Of a stretch of DNA of 64,000 nt, positions 37,314 through 49,775 are shown piece after piece. The number at the start of each line of letters is the position of its first letter. Positions within the stretch are counted from its first letter, which is position 1. Origin of the DNA: Marisa cornuarietis. Taxonomy: Eukaryota > Mollusca > Gastropoda > Architaenioglossa > Ampullariidae. The DNA lies in contig SMMW01000534.1 in the NCBI GenBank assembly GCA_004794655.1, positions 5,017,001 through 5,081,000 of the forward strand, in the 5' to 3' direction. The position numbers and the translations under genes were made by a program. The notes beneath the pieces were generated by a model. It was not told where the DNA came from and searched no databases. It saw only the letters and a list, made by a program, of their open reading frames with translations.

Positions 37314-39290
37314 CTAATTGGAGACAAAGAACTTCACAGAAGGACCATTTACTTTTCCTACACAGCGACAGCTGGCGCGAGCATACATCATATGACTACC
37401 CAATCGTCAACAATGTTCCCACCCTTCTTAACTTACCTCCACCCTCCCACACAATCACCACCTCGTCCTTTGTTATCCTGTGACGCCCCCAGAGTTTCTT
37501 TATCCGTACTTGCTTAAACTGTCATTCTCTCCATCTCATAACATCTTAACAGCCACGTTTCACCCGCTCCTATCTTGTGAGAATTATTGAGGAATGGGCC
37601 AGAGTCTGGTGCCTATTCGAAATTATTGTTCTCAGTAAGAGCAAAAGTTTTTCTTTAATGAGTTTAACGTGTAGCAGGAACTGGAAAACCAGATGGAAAA
37701 GACACTTACTACATAAAACATCTACATCGAGGATTTCTTAAACATCGTCGCCAGAATCGAAAAAGGCTGGTTGTTGGTCCTAAAGCCTGCCCGAAGTAGG
37801 GGAGAGGGGGATCAAGTAAACCACAAACTTGCTTTATTTGATAACATGCGGAAACGAAATATATCTGCCGGTTTATTGCTTTGAATTCGATGTTAAAAGA
37901 GGATAATACATAGATTGTACCTAGTCGGGGCTTGGTGTCAATACCAGAAACTGCTTTAGACTGTTAAAATGGATACATCATTCTGAACAGCAATACTGGT
38001 TTTTCTCTTCATAGAACAAGACACACGATTCGTGTCTTAGTGATGTGATGTACTTCTGTATATTTCATATATTCACATGTACGTACGTGGAAGAGAAAGA
38101 AATTAAGATGTTTGTGTCCGGCTCATAGACTCTTGCAATGAAGCGCTCTATATATTCTCTTTTATTTTTGTAAATATTATACTATGCAACATTCGAAAGA
38201 TACAAAATCCATATTTGCATAATATCTGCGAACACAAAGAACTAGACGGAAATGCACTTTTTGCTTCAAGTAGTTTTCTAATCAGATATATATCCCTTTG
38301 TTGGAGCAGTTCTGTTATTTTTAACTTTTATACTATCATTACATAAGAAAGGTTCATTAATAATTTATTCCTACCAAAAAAATTTCCATATTACTTATAT
38401 ATACATGAATAAATCTTTCCGATAATAATATGCATTTAAAAAAGAGCTCACTGCTGTGTCAAATTCATCGAAATGTAATATTTTCTGCCCTAAGACTTTG
38501 TAAGAACTTGTGTTTAGGGATCCTTAAGTTAAAGAAACTAATTCCCATTAAAGATTGGCTGTGGAAGTGATGTTTTGAAAAATAATGCTGAAATTTCTTA
38601 GGAGAAAGAAAGAGAGAAAAAAGAAAAGAACAGTTATAGTCCCCCGCATACTACAGTTGGCTATCCACTTGGTATTGTTCACTTGCTCTTTGTGTCCATC
38701 TGCTGCACCCTTGTTTTTACTCTCGACATTTGCAGCAAAGTTGTGTTCCGCCTCGTCGCTCACATTGTCCGTTGACCAGCTGCTGCTGACCAAGATTAAA
38801 GAAAGGGAAAAATCTGCGATAAAGCTTTCGCAATAATCATCAAAATTCACGAAATACCCTCCAAATTCTCGTTCCGATCAACGCACCAGCCTCAATACGT
38901 CTGTCGATTTTCTGTCGTGAGTGTTTGATTGATCAAAGTTTGTGTGAGTGGTACATTATCCAAACACTAGCACAGACTGCAACGTGACGACGCATGCGCT
39001 GACGCCCCTGATACTTAGTTTCAGGAATGGATGTGGCGAGACTGGTCACCGATCGTCACTGACCCAGTGAATCTTCTACCGTCGGCGCAAAACTACAGAC
39101 ATCTTCTTCGTCTGCTACCAACTGTCATAAGGATGATCAAACTTGTTTATATTATTCATTACTTGATAATAGAAAATGGTGACAAACAAACTTTTAAATA
39201 TCACAAACCAATGAAACCTGACATAAAGTCGCGAAAAATTCTCTCTCACTCTCTCTTTTTTTCTCTCTCTCACACACACACAAACACACA
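37314..39290. other. Upstream flank of copy 3
   Basis: Highly similar to 49776-52391 upstream of copy 4 and more loosely to the flanks of copies 1 and 2. It includes the conserved GACGCATGCGCTGACG block (38989-39004) and ends in a CT/CA microsatellite at 39239-39290. No coding gene is supported. Confidence 0.55.
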
Positions 39291-39329
39291 CTAAAGAAAC
39301 TTGAGAGTAAAAATGAGACACTTCAAACA

Positions 39330-40310
39330 GACTCTAGGAAATAGCCACTGAACAACAAGTTAGAAAGTCATTCGAGGCGAAACAATGTCAGAGAGTCAGC
39401 TATCGAAAACTTTCAAAGGTGTGTCAACTGAATGAAGCTTCTACTGACAAAGACTAGAATGTTTGTGACATAGAAAGAGCGCACAAACTAGGAGCACCTG
39501 ACATTATTAACCACAAACCTCTCCCCATGATTGTCTTGTTTCATCCATGGTCAGACAAAATGCCTTTACTGAACGACCACCAGAGCAGCCAGCATCAGAA
39601 CTGCTACAGACTTAAGGAAGAGACAAACCACTGAACTATAGGAAGTGAGAGAAAATGGAAAACTGCGGTTTTTCAAGGGTGGTAAACTCTGTATCAAAAA
39701 AGATATGGGCGAGAGAACTAAAACCAGCGACGAATCCTATGACACCGGTGATATCACTGCTACACAAAACAATAACATTGTGGGAGACAGCAAGCGAGCC
39801 CCGAAGGATACACTGCAGACAAGTGTGTCCGTAAGGGAAAGAATCAACGACGCAACAGGCAGAGCATGTGTCAGTAACAAGGGTCAGTGGAAAAGCTGAC
39901 CATATGGATCACCGTCTCAAAAACTGATACACGATCGGTGAAGCAAATGCTCGCAAGGTGTTCACACCAACACCCAGCTCACTCGAGGAGCGGAGAAGCG
40001 ACACTTCCTTACTTACTGACCGTTTGACGGACACAGTGGAAACCCAGCAGACCCGCAACCCACCTACAGCAGTCACAGTCGTGGACCCTCACGTAAACAA
40101 AGAAAAGACAGCCTTTTATTTCTGATAGCCTGTCTACCACCCAACACAGGACTCAACAAACACAAGAAATCCAGTAAACAGGACGCCGACCACGGTCATT
40201 TCACTGGAGGTGCTGACACGAACAGTGACAGAAGCAACACAAACAGCCAGGTAAATAATGTAATCCATGATGACACTATAATTCCATGATGACACTATAA
40301 TGGCTCCGCT
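39330..40310 (+). mobile_element. Remnant of a LINE ORF1 region
   Basis: One frame near 39470-39590 reads DIERAHKLGAPDIINHKPLP, then MIVLFHPWSDKMPLLN. This resembles the conserved region of L1-type ORF1 proteins, in which an ERAHRLG segment is followed by a K-P-R-P-I stretch. The flanks are out of frame and no complete protein is readable. Only the region near 39470-39590 carries evidence; the outer limits are guesses. Confidence 0.4.
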
Positions 40311-40315
40311 TCACA

Positions 40316-40319
<4 letters not shown>

Positions 40320-40357
<38 letters not shown>

Positions 40358-40400
40358 GATTTTTATAGCGCATATTCACACTCATAGAGAGCATGCTCTT
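40320..40400 (-). mobile_element. L2/CR1-like LINE 3' end fragment, (ATT)n tail
   Basis: The minus strand reads AAGAGCATGCTCTCTATGAG, GTGTGAATATGCGCTATA and an ATT tail (40320-40356). This is almost the same as the 3' end of the element in copy 1 (1768-1826). Confidence 0.78.
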
Positions 40401-40564
40401 AACATAGATCGTATACCCAAACAAGCATACATGCTGCTGTACAGTTTAGATATTCAATGTAAAAAGAACTGTTTGCGAAAGTACGAGTATGTATGGGTTT
40501 CAACCATGTATGGTTAAACCAGGGCATGGGTAACCATAAAATGTTTTTGCTGGCCATGAAATAA

Positions 40565-40950
40565 AGAATAACTGATGTTGGTCAGCAAGAATGGATTGCT
40601 CCCATGAGGCACAGTGATCGTTTCTACTTGTACTGGCATCTTAAAAAAAGTCCTCACACCAGAAATGTATTTTGAACATGTAAAGGTAAAATGTTTTAGG
40701 GATGCTCTGGTTCGTTTTTAATCGGGAGTCAGCGACATTAATATTTACAAGAACCGCTTTATTCATAACCAGAACACTCATAATATAAATGACTGTTCAT
40801 CTTGTGTAAGATCCACTGAGGATGAAACCCACCTTTTGTTTCACTGCCCACAGTACAATGACTCCTTCAAAATGTTCCACCAGACAACGAAAATAAATTT
40901 CTTTTTGAAACTCTGACATGTAAACTTTTAAGCAAAGAGAGAGAGAGAGA
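40565..40950 (+). mobile_element. Internally deleted or chimeric LINE piece
   Basis: The first 70 bases (ACTGATGTTGGTCAGCAAGA onward) match the reversed 5' end of the LINE at 30770-30840. The next part (ATGTTTTAGGGATG..., GGGAGTCAGCGACAT..., AAGAACCGCTTTATTCATAA) matches the LINE 3' UTR at 25170-25340. After that comes a frame reading DCSSCVRSTEDETHLLFHCP, like the cysteine-rich end of some LINE ORF2 proteins, then (GA)n. About 5 kb of element are missing. Confidence 0.5.
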
Positions 40951-41240
40951 AACTTGATCTCTTTATTGACATCGGCCCATAAATAAACACACGCACACAC
41001 TGCGGCACAGTTCTGACATCGATCTGGATAATCACCCATGAGGCCTTCAAGCCTAGCCTTATATTTTGAAGACAAATCTGTACTTGGTCTGTTTGCACTG
41101 TTTTCTTCGCCTTACACGGCGTTGATCTCTCCAACAGTTTGTCAGGCACATAGCAGGACCCTCTGCTGGTCCACAGTCTGAGCCCCTTGTTGATCACGAA
41201 GACGAAGGATGGAGTGAACGAATGAAGAAAATGACGTGAT
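40930..41240 (-). repeat. Possible non-autonomous repeat sharing the LINE tail
   Basis: On the minus strand the block ends GATGTCAATAAAGAGATCAA plus (TCTC)n, close to the LINE end at 25120-25160, but upstream sequence (41000-41240) is unrelated to the LINE. It may be a SINE that borrowed the LINE tail. The 5' limit is uncertain. Confidence 0.35.
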
Positions 41241-41570
41241 TACACACACAAAGGAGTAGCAAAAGATGATGAAGAAGAAGAAAAACAGGACTGGGGAGAA
41301 AACAATAGAAATCATCTGTCTCTAGGTGGCTTCAAGTCCCATCTTTAGCTAAGGTCTAATACAATCCCATTGAATCTCCCCACCAATATGAAACATCATA
41401 CAGGTGCACGCCACATGCGCCGAGACCTAGAAATCACATCTTCAAACTAACAAACAAGATATAACTCTAAGACACACGAATCACTCTCTCAAACTAACAA
41501 ATAATGATTAATATCTAGCACGAACACACACACACACACGCACGCACGCACACAAACAGGATTGTGAAGA

Positions 41571-42200
41571 AAACTTGATCGTCATCCCCCAGGGCAAAGG
41601 TGGTCACCGGAATAACCCTAATCCCCGAGAACTTCGTCTTGCCATAAGAGCTTGCAATGTCGATGCTATCATCGTGAAGAGTAGACATGGTAACTGTGCA
41701 GAGGACACGGACAAATTTATGATGACATTGACAAGTTTGAAGGACAGAAGCATTCATACAACAAGAAAAGCATCTTCTTTTTTTTACATTGCAGACTATG
41801 TGGCTTTTAAACTCCAGGAAAAGGTTTGCAGCGAGTGTAAAGAAAAACAATTTCTGACTCTCCAACGCTAAAGGAAATTCTGGTTGTGCCAAGCACACAT
41901 TTGTTCGACATGATTCAGGTATTGGAAGAAAATGCCATTTCCTGCATGGCACATATTTTGCACATGGACAAGGTGGCAGCAAGGCTAATGGTGCAGTTTC
42001 AAACAAACACAGACTAAAACAGTCGTTCATGTGCCCTCTTGGTCAATCTTGCCCTTTGAACACGATGGTGCAGCGTGTGTACCTCAGCCACTCAGTGTGT
42101 GCTTAAATTTTATTTTAAAAGAAAATACAAGGTTGTTCGCCAGTCAGTCTTCAAAGCAAAACAGAAAGTTTATAAAATTGAATCACTTACGATTATTTTC
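41571..42200 (+). mobile_element. Fragment of a P-like (THAP-type) DNA transposase
   Basis: The frame at 41575-41871 has NPNPRELRLAIRACNVDAII and later FFYIADYVAFKLQEKVCSEC, resembling the I-A-G-Y-V-x-K-L ... C-x-x-C segment of P-like transposases. After a frame change the text continues SLTLKEILVVPSTHLFDMI (about 41857-41912) and later KIESL. It is broken and without a catalytic core in view. Family assignment is tentative. Confidence 0.4.
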
Positions 42201-43949
42201 AACGTCATATCATTCTTTCTTTTTGTTATTTACCTGTGTATTGATTTTGTTCTCATCCTAGGATCATTTGAGATTTACTTGAGTAATTTGAAGAAAATTT
42301 GGAAGCAAATTGCTTAGTACTGTGTTATTAAATGCTCAATGAAATGTTTTCCTAAGCATTGTAATATGTTTTCTTAGTCTAATGCTTTTTTCATAAGATG
42401 GCCACTTTTCCTGTATTTCCTGTATTGAAATATTGCTTTAAGTCATTTTATTGTCCTATTTACAATTAACTTTCACTCCTTTGTACCTTTTATGACACCT
42501 CTTTTTGAAGATTGACTGTTAATAAATTATTTTTTTTTTAACCCAGGTAGACCCAGTGGAGCATTAGTAACTAAAAAGTAATGCTGGTTGGTCTGACTGT
42601 CAAGTACAAATAAATGTAAAATGTGAGCTTGATGCAAACCATGCCTTTGAGTACATTGGTGCACTTATTTTCATAACATCATGACCATTAATTTATCTGA
42701 CTGCATTTTTTAGTTCTGGTGTGTGTGTGTGTGTGTGAAACAGAGAAAGTTTGCAAGGATACTCTTGTTCATATGTTATATTGACTGCCTACAGGTAGGA
42801 CAGAAAACAAAAAAGCCCCCCCCCCAAAAAAAAAATAACAAAGGATCAAGAGCAAAAAAGATTTTCTTAAATTCAAATAATAATCATCTTAAAATAAAAT
42901 CAGTGTAAACATTCTCTTAACACCCATACTGATGTAGGCCTATTGTTTGTTGCTTGCTGGTGTTTATGAAGAATAAAGTATGTACCATAAAAACCTTAAT
43001 GGATAATGCGTAAATACTGAAAAGTATCATCATGATGGTGCGCACATTACTGGGCTGCGATTTATTAGACGACGACAACAAGATTTATTCATCGCTTGCA
43101 TGTATTCGTCTCCCCTGAATAGAGACCGCTAGGGTCGCTGCGCGCAACGACGTCAATCGCCGCGCGAGTCAGTGAAAAAGGTCACGACCAGATAAAAATA
43201 TCCTTGAAAATGACGTCACCTGTCGTCTGCTGTATGCTGCCTTTCTCTTTTCTGTGCGTCCCTTGTACCACGAGAGACACAGAAACCCAAAAAAATGTCT
43301 GACACGCGACACTAGATATGTGGCCTCTTCATCGCGTCCTAAGGGTGAGTCTCCGAGAGTTTCAGTTCTACTTTGTTTATTTGATGACAGAGTGAAGAGC
43401 ACGGGTCCGTGGTGAAGAGTGTTGTTGAGCTTTGGTCATTCCTTCGGTGAACGCTCACTGATGTATTTATTTTAAATGATGTTTGATGTGAAACTTTTAC
43501 CCATGAGGCCTTACGCCTCTGAAGAATGAAGCATCGTCGCTAACTTGAAACTCAGCGATAAGTGTCGTCCCAGAAAATCGCATGCCCTAAGGCATTAGAC
43601 AATCCCGTGTCTATACACCGTTAATTACTCAATCTGTCATGTGACTGACGAATCAGAACATACTCTGTTAACTCTGAAATGATATGGCTGTCTGCGATAT
43701 CCTGAACAGCCAGCGTTTGAATTTACTTTACTTTTAATTGTTTCCTTGTCCTTGCTTCTCGAGCTCAGGAAATACGTTATAGATATCTGTACCTCTGTCA
43801 GTGTGTTCCCCCCTCCTCATCTGTCTCTAGATACCTCTCATGAATATTCACACCGATCAACATGCGCGCGCGCACAGACACACACGGACGGACGCACGTA
43901 CACAAACTACTAATATAGACCTTTGACATTAAAAACAAGGACAAAAGGT
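42201..43949. other. Spacer 3-4, distal part
   Basis: Low-complexity A/T-rich sequence with a (TG)n at 42719-42737. From about 43310 on it matches the 3' flank of copy 3 (31130-31830), for example the segment around CATGCGCGCGC (43861 and 31746). No gene is recognised. Confidence 0.5.
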
Positions 43950-43969
43950 TATGCATACTTCCAATAAAG

Positions 43970-43975
43970 TTTATT
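43970..43975 (-). terminator. Copy 4 polyadenylation signal AATAAA
   Basis: Minus-strand AATAAA within TCTGAATAAACTTTATTGG, about 310 nt after the stop codon. Confidence 0.65.
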
Positions 43976-44283
43976 CAGATATTGTCTACTGCTTGCTGCA
44001 TCTAGCAGAAAGTATATACGTCAAAGAGACCCTCATAAAAGTTTTAGCCGGCACAACCACTGTGCTGCTAGAGTACTCCGGTTAAACACTGCTCAGTACA
44101 ATATTCTTTTTTGAGACTTGGTTAATAAGAACAGGGTGATCACGTATGTCAGTTTAGAAAACATGATCATCTAAATTAACAGAATATTTTTCTTTAGAGA
44201 AGAAAAAATGTGGTTTGAAAAGCGCTAAAGCCGTTAAAGCTTTGCGCAACGTAGTGGTTGTCAAGTGTTGTGACATCAGAGGT

Positions 44284-45982
44284 TTAGGGACAGCTGTCAT
44301 TCTCACTGTCGTCCTTCAGTCGGTACTTCAGGCCGCTGTAACACTTGGACGCCTTCACCAGCTCCGTCAGAACTGGAAACTCGCGACAGTCGTCGATGCC
44401 TTCGGCGACCTTGTCACAGCTTTTGGTTGGGTCCGTGGGTGGAGCTCCTTGACACATCCAGTCAACACAGTTCTGCAAGTCAAGAGAAACAGCACTCGTT
44501 ATGATAACGCAGTAGAAAGAAGAAAGGAATAAGTGAATGTTAAAACAGCATGATTATTCATATTCGTATTCATGATTACACGTGCTATGAAAAATATTGT
44601 ATTTGAAGTTTTTTTTCTTCTTCTGCACCTACAATCACGATCTACATAGAAGTCCACGAATGGACTGTGTCGTCAAAATCTTTTTTCACTCAGCACGAGA
44701 CTTTATTTTTATCCCATGTGAATGTTTTGAGGCAGGAAAAGCGTTATCATACGGCCACAGAGAGGTGCGAAACTCACGGCAAATATTTCGATGGGTGAGA
44801 ACATGTACTTTGTCAGACACTTCCGGTGACCTTTCTCACCCAGGATCCTATAGCAAGCGGCGATGGTCTTTTCTCTCGCTGCGTCGTCGGGGCAAAGGTT
44901 GACGAGCTTTTCCTGGCTGACTTGGCAGAAGTCTTCAATTCTGTCACAAGCGCAAGAGAGACAATGAGAAGTAGCTGGCAAAAAACGAAACGCTGAGTAT
45001 GTGTTCCGTTCTGCTCAGCGTGTGAGCGTGAGCGTTAATTATCGGCATGTGAATCCTCTTCTATTTGGGCTTCGGTATTTTTTACTCTAACGGCTGGACA
45101 AAGTTCATTGTGAGATAATTCAAAAAAAATTGGGCGAATACCTCCTTCCCTTTCTTTTCTCGAGATACAGGTCTTCGAACGTCGTCTTGTACATAAAAAG
45201 GTCAAACTCACGACGTCACGTTTGTACACAGATTAATAATACACGAATTAATTGTAATTATACTATTCCAGGTCTTCCACTGGTTTAGGCCTTGACAAAG
45301 AAAACAGATCCACGGACAATACTGACGGCTGTGTTGTTGATCTTGACCTGTTTGGAAGCAGTTATGTCTCCAGAATGGAAGGGTCGTTTTCTTCCCGATT
45401 TGGGGAAATAGTATCATGCGTTTATCCACGAAAAGAAAATTGGCACCCCACTAGAGCCGTAAACCCTTTTGACAACTGCGTCAGGAGAATAGCTGTTATA
45501 GTACTCAAAACTATAATGGTCAAACTCGGAGCATACTGTCACGATTACTCGATTAATAAATATAATTTCGAAAATTAAGCGAAAAAGAAAAAAGCACGCT
45601 GAGAGAATTAGTGAAGCGTGAAGCGCACAAGTCACTTTCGCAAACGTTCTAGGTTGTGAGTGTATTTAAGGGTAGGACCGGTAACACGAACATGACTTTT
45701 TCCTGTCATTTTGTCACTAAGAAACTTCAGACTGGTATGATGAATGCTTCCTTTACATGAGGTGAGGAGGGGGGTTATTTCTTACTTCTCGTATTGGGTG
45801 ATCTTGGGATTACGGAACACGTCGAACATAATAGTGGCTACGTCGTCTGACCATTGGGTGAAGCCAGCAGTCCTGTCCTTCAGAACGCTTTTGGTTGTAT
45901 TTCCTGAAATTTAATGAAAAGCATTTAACAAAACACACACACACATACACGCACGCACGCACACACACACACGCACACACAC

Positions 45983-46023
<41 letters not shown>

Positions 46024-49020
46024 TAACAGCAATAACACACACATATTTTACTACACCATTAACAGTGGATGAAGTATTTGTGTAAAGAAGCCAAAGGGCT
46101 ATCAATCATATGGCCAAGATAGATTTTTAGGTAGTATTTATATAACTTGGTCAGAGGTAAGTTGGATTCAGGTTTGGGGACTCAAGGCTTGATTATTTGT
46201 TTCATTTACATAGCATTATAAACTTCCTAAACTGAAAGAAGTTACTTTATTGTGGACTTATTGGCTATAAAACAGGATTTTATAAAATTTGAAGATCTTT
46301 TCTTTGGGGGAAATTGTTTAAAGAAAGATGTTAATGGCTATTTGCTTCAAACCGTGACAAAATCTTGCGTTAGATAATGCAAGTCCGTTCAGGTTTTTAC
46401 ATGTTTAGGACACTGCAATATGTTCTGACTCTAATAAAATATTACAGAAAGCACGCAAAGCATTTTGCGCGAAGTGGTATTTGTTAATTTGAAAAGAACC
46501 TAAATATACTGTTTGTTCAAAAGCGAAAATACGTAATAAGGAATAGTGAAGTCGTGTTTGTGTTATTATATCTAGGTGATCAAGTCAATACATTCTCAGT
46601 GGCTCATAGAATCTGTATTTTGATCGTGCATATTGGGCAATGAGATCACTGTAGAAAACTTTCACTCCCTGGAGATATACAGGTGAATTTATTTGATTAT
46701 AGGTTTTCCCTTCTATTATCGTAAAGTATGGGGGACTTCGGTTCTTGGGACATTGCTACAAAATTACGACTCCTGTCTTATAAGTGTTTTCAGACTAAGA
46801 ATGAACACACCCAACTCAGTGGTATTTGATAGGTAGGTATGTTTCCAGTAGACGTCATTGCAAAATAAAGATGATATGTTTTGGTATAAAACGTTTAATC
46901 CTTCTAAAGTATAAATTGTCTAATACTGCTTACAGTTTACTTAAATAGTGTAAGTGGCTAATGGAATCCATTCGCATTATTATTCACACACACATATATA
47001 TATATAATTACTCACAAGACTACTATAGTATATATAGCTCATTCCCCAAGCTCAAGTCAGCATATAGAGCTTTTCAGAGTACCGAAACTAATTAAAGTGA
47101 CCACCGGTATATTATCTGCCCTTGACAGTGGTGATGTTTCTGATGTTTCTACTGACCTGTCTGCTGCATTTTACACTACCGACCACTCTCTTCTCCACTA
47201 AGGACTCCACGCCCTCTACGGATCAATTGGACCAGCACTAGCAAGGTTCAACTCCTATCTCACTATTAGGACGCAGGCTGTGTTTGTTGATGGTCAAACA
47301 TCTCACCCTGCTCCACTTTCCTGTGGGGTTTTTTGAATTGTATGGGAGGTATATGTATTGGAATTAAAGATTGCATAAAGCATCGTACTTTTGTGACAAA
47401 AAAAAAACTTTCAAAGCCTCTTAAGTGGAAATTTTTCTCACCACAGAGCTGCTCAGGATACGGAACTAGTGGGGCGCTGTCGTCATTGCAAGTGAAGGAC
47501 CAGTCGGAAGACTTGAATTTACTGCCCTTGAACTCATACAGCCCAAAGCTGAACGACCAGACATTTTGCTTCTCAGTGAAGATCACACCAAGGCCGTCAG
47601 CTTCGGGAGCGTAGTTAAAGATGTCGGTGAACTGAAGTTCGCCGTCTTTCTTCACAATCGGCAGCAGGGTTGTTGAGCCCTCGCACTGCAGTTCTGTCAG
47701 GTACTGTGAAAGAAATAGTACAAGCTGAGTGGGACATGAACTCGCGTCCTAACCCGACAAAGCACATACACGAGTAAATATTTTTTCTCTCTCTCTGTAG
47801 AGATTTTGTCCGCTGGAGACCTACACGTGCTGTACGCTTCTTTATCTCCTCCACGATGAAAAAGAATCATTAGTTTGACCTCAGTTCACACTAAATGTAT
47901 AAGAAAAGTAAGTGCACATTTATTTCAAACTATGTTTCTTTTCCTAAAATATATATGCTTTTTCTCAGTGTTTTGTTAGATTTTTTTGTGGACCATTTTT
48001 ACAAACAACTTAACGGTGGATCGTAAGCTATTTGAATCTCCCATCTTTTACTTAAATATTTAAGTTTGTTAACACCAGACAGACAGACAAGAAAGTTGCC
48101 ATCCCTTACTTTGCCGGCGATCTTGTAGCTGGTGCGGAATTCGATCTCTTTTCCGTCGGAGATCCTCTTGACACCCAGCCAGGCCGTGGAAGAGAGGTAA
48201 TCGACGCCGTTATAGGTGATACCCGGGGTGATATTGATGATGTAGTCACCGCATTTCTGGCCCTTAATAGCGTTGTACTTGCAGGGTAGCTCCACCCTGG
48301 CTCTGTAGCCGTTAAACTGCACCAGGCGGTTGCCGAACTCGGAGAGACACGTGAACGCTGCTCTCCCTGTGTCACGTAACATACAAGCAGGTCACAGATG
48401 TACATGCGACACATTATTATAACTAATGTTAGTCATTGTATAAATATTTCTACTTGTACTACTGCTACGAGTCCGTGCCACAAGTAATTTAACCCCTTAT
48501 AGGTGAATTTGAGGGAGAGACTGAAAGTGTTGTATATGTTAGTAGATTAAAGGTTAAAGAAAATATTAAAATGTGTGAGCAAAGTCTTTACCCGCGAGAC
48601 CGGTCATATGAACCATACAGCGAGTGTAATTAATGCTGACCATTCGCCCCAAGTGTAAAGTCATCATGCGGTTTAAAGACTTCTTCCAGGGCCCTTCCCT
48701 TTTATTATCACCACCGCAAAAAGTTGCTGACAGACAGTGTGAGCTAGCGAGAGATCGGAAACACAGAAGTATAAAGAGAAAAGTAAAATGCTTGTGCGTG
48801 ACCATTAATGAGTAAGTAAACTTGGGTGGGTGAACGATAGCTTGACTCTTTCGGTGCAGGAATCCCTAGCTCTACGTCACCCGTGTAAAATCAAAGTGCG
48901 TATGGACATGTTCCCCTCCCCTCCCATACCCTCCCAACACACATACACTCATGCTGTTTTATACTCGCCACCAACAAAAGCCACTGCGGCTAGAAAAAGA
49001 AGAATAAAGCCGCCCTTCAT
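44284..49020 (-). CDS. Copy 4: secreted VWD-C8 domain protein, complete
   Basis: Coding exons: E2 48969-49020, E3 48110-48366, E4 47442-47703, E5 45786-45903, E6 44778-44940, E7 44284-44472. Lengths match copies 2 and 3 exactly and give 346 residues. The signal peptide is MKGGFILLFLAAVAFVG. Substitutions against copies 2 and 3 include S in YLSSTAWLG, E and Q in KKDGELQF, A in APEADG, K in AREKTIA and A in LVKASKC. Other cysteines and the three glycosylation sequons are kept. The E2 donor is GCGAGT, so intron 2 would be a GC-AG intron. Intron 4 has the same L2 fragment as copy 3, shortened. The closest relative in flanks and introns is copy 3. Function is unknown beyond secretion and VWD/C8-like architecture. 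Confidence 0.85.
45932..46018. repeat. (CA)n with (CGCA) interruptions beside the E5 acceptor of copy 4
   Basis: About 87 bp, (TG)n on the gene strand, ending about 29 nt upstream of the E5 acceptor. It is the longest of the four equivalent tracts. Confidence 0.9.
47112..47329 (+). mobile_element. L2/CR1-like RT fragment in intron 4 of copy 4, truncated
   Basis: Same fragment as 34158-34444: ALARFNSYLTIRTQAVFVDG and LSCGV are readable. Here it stops after CTGTGGGGT and joins TTTTTTGAATTG, which lies about 200 bp further along in copy 3. The PQGSVLG part and the (ATT)n tail are lost. Confidence 0.8.
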
Positions 49021-49558
49021 GGCTGCCTCTCAGAAATCTGCTCTGCAACATAATAACAGAGAAAAAAGAAAGAAGGTGAATATTTTATCCAATTGTGTGA
49101 TGCGGCCTTTAAAGGGGCATTCCTAAACTCTAATACTATTCATAGCATATAATCACATTAAGATATTGTAATTTCTCTAAAGTGAAGAGCCCTGTGCAGA
49201 AAGAGACCATGTCCCCACAGTCTAATTCTATTTCAGAAGACGACAACAAAGTGTTTGGTGCCACATCAATCTATTTAAGGGCAAGAGAGTGAGAAAATCA
49301 TGAAACGGTTAAAGGGAAAATGACATATAAACTTACAAGATAGAAAGATCACCATACTTATGCTGTTGATTTTGTCTTTTTTTAACTTGCTACACCACTG
49401 TGATACAACTATATGGAAATAACAATCAGTAAACCCGCTTCTCATGCGCATCATTGCATTGACTACGATGCAGCGTGTGTACCAAAAACCAATATTCTTA
49501 CTGACTGCCTCTTAATATTAGACCTCACAACAGGGGTATATGGTCTGAGATGACTGCT

Positions 49559-49591
<33 letters not shown>

Positions 49592-49672
49592 CCAGCAGAA
49601 CAACACTATCAAATGATCACAGTTCGGATGATTACATTGTTCATAGCCCCACACATTCGCAGTAACACTCAC

Positions 49673-49775
49673 CTGTCGCGGAGTTTCTCCTGAAGACGTG
49701 ATTTCACGAGATTCAGTCGCTGTCTCACCTTTCTCAGGACCTGTTCTCGACAGCGGGATCTACACGACTTTTATT
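49673..49775 (-). promoter_or_regulatory. Copy 4 promoter and non-coding exon E1
   Basis: AATAAAA at 49769-49775. The exon ends CTCCGCGACAG before GTGAGTG at 49673. There is no ATG in E1. The E2 acceptor TTGCAG precedes 49042. Start site estimated near 49743. Confidence 0.62.

Noticed and set aside
38548..38850. Minus-strand frame with SSSWSTDN and EQVNNTKWIA, partly readable upstream of copies 1, 3 and 4
   Set aside because: The frame is broken in copies 2 and 4 and has no splice-consistent continuation. Shared duplicated flank is the simpler reading.
41515..42030. 171-codon minus-strand frame
   Set aside because: It is antisense to the P-like transposase fragment and contains low-complexity CVCVRACVCVC from the (CA)n repeat.
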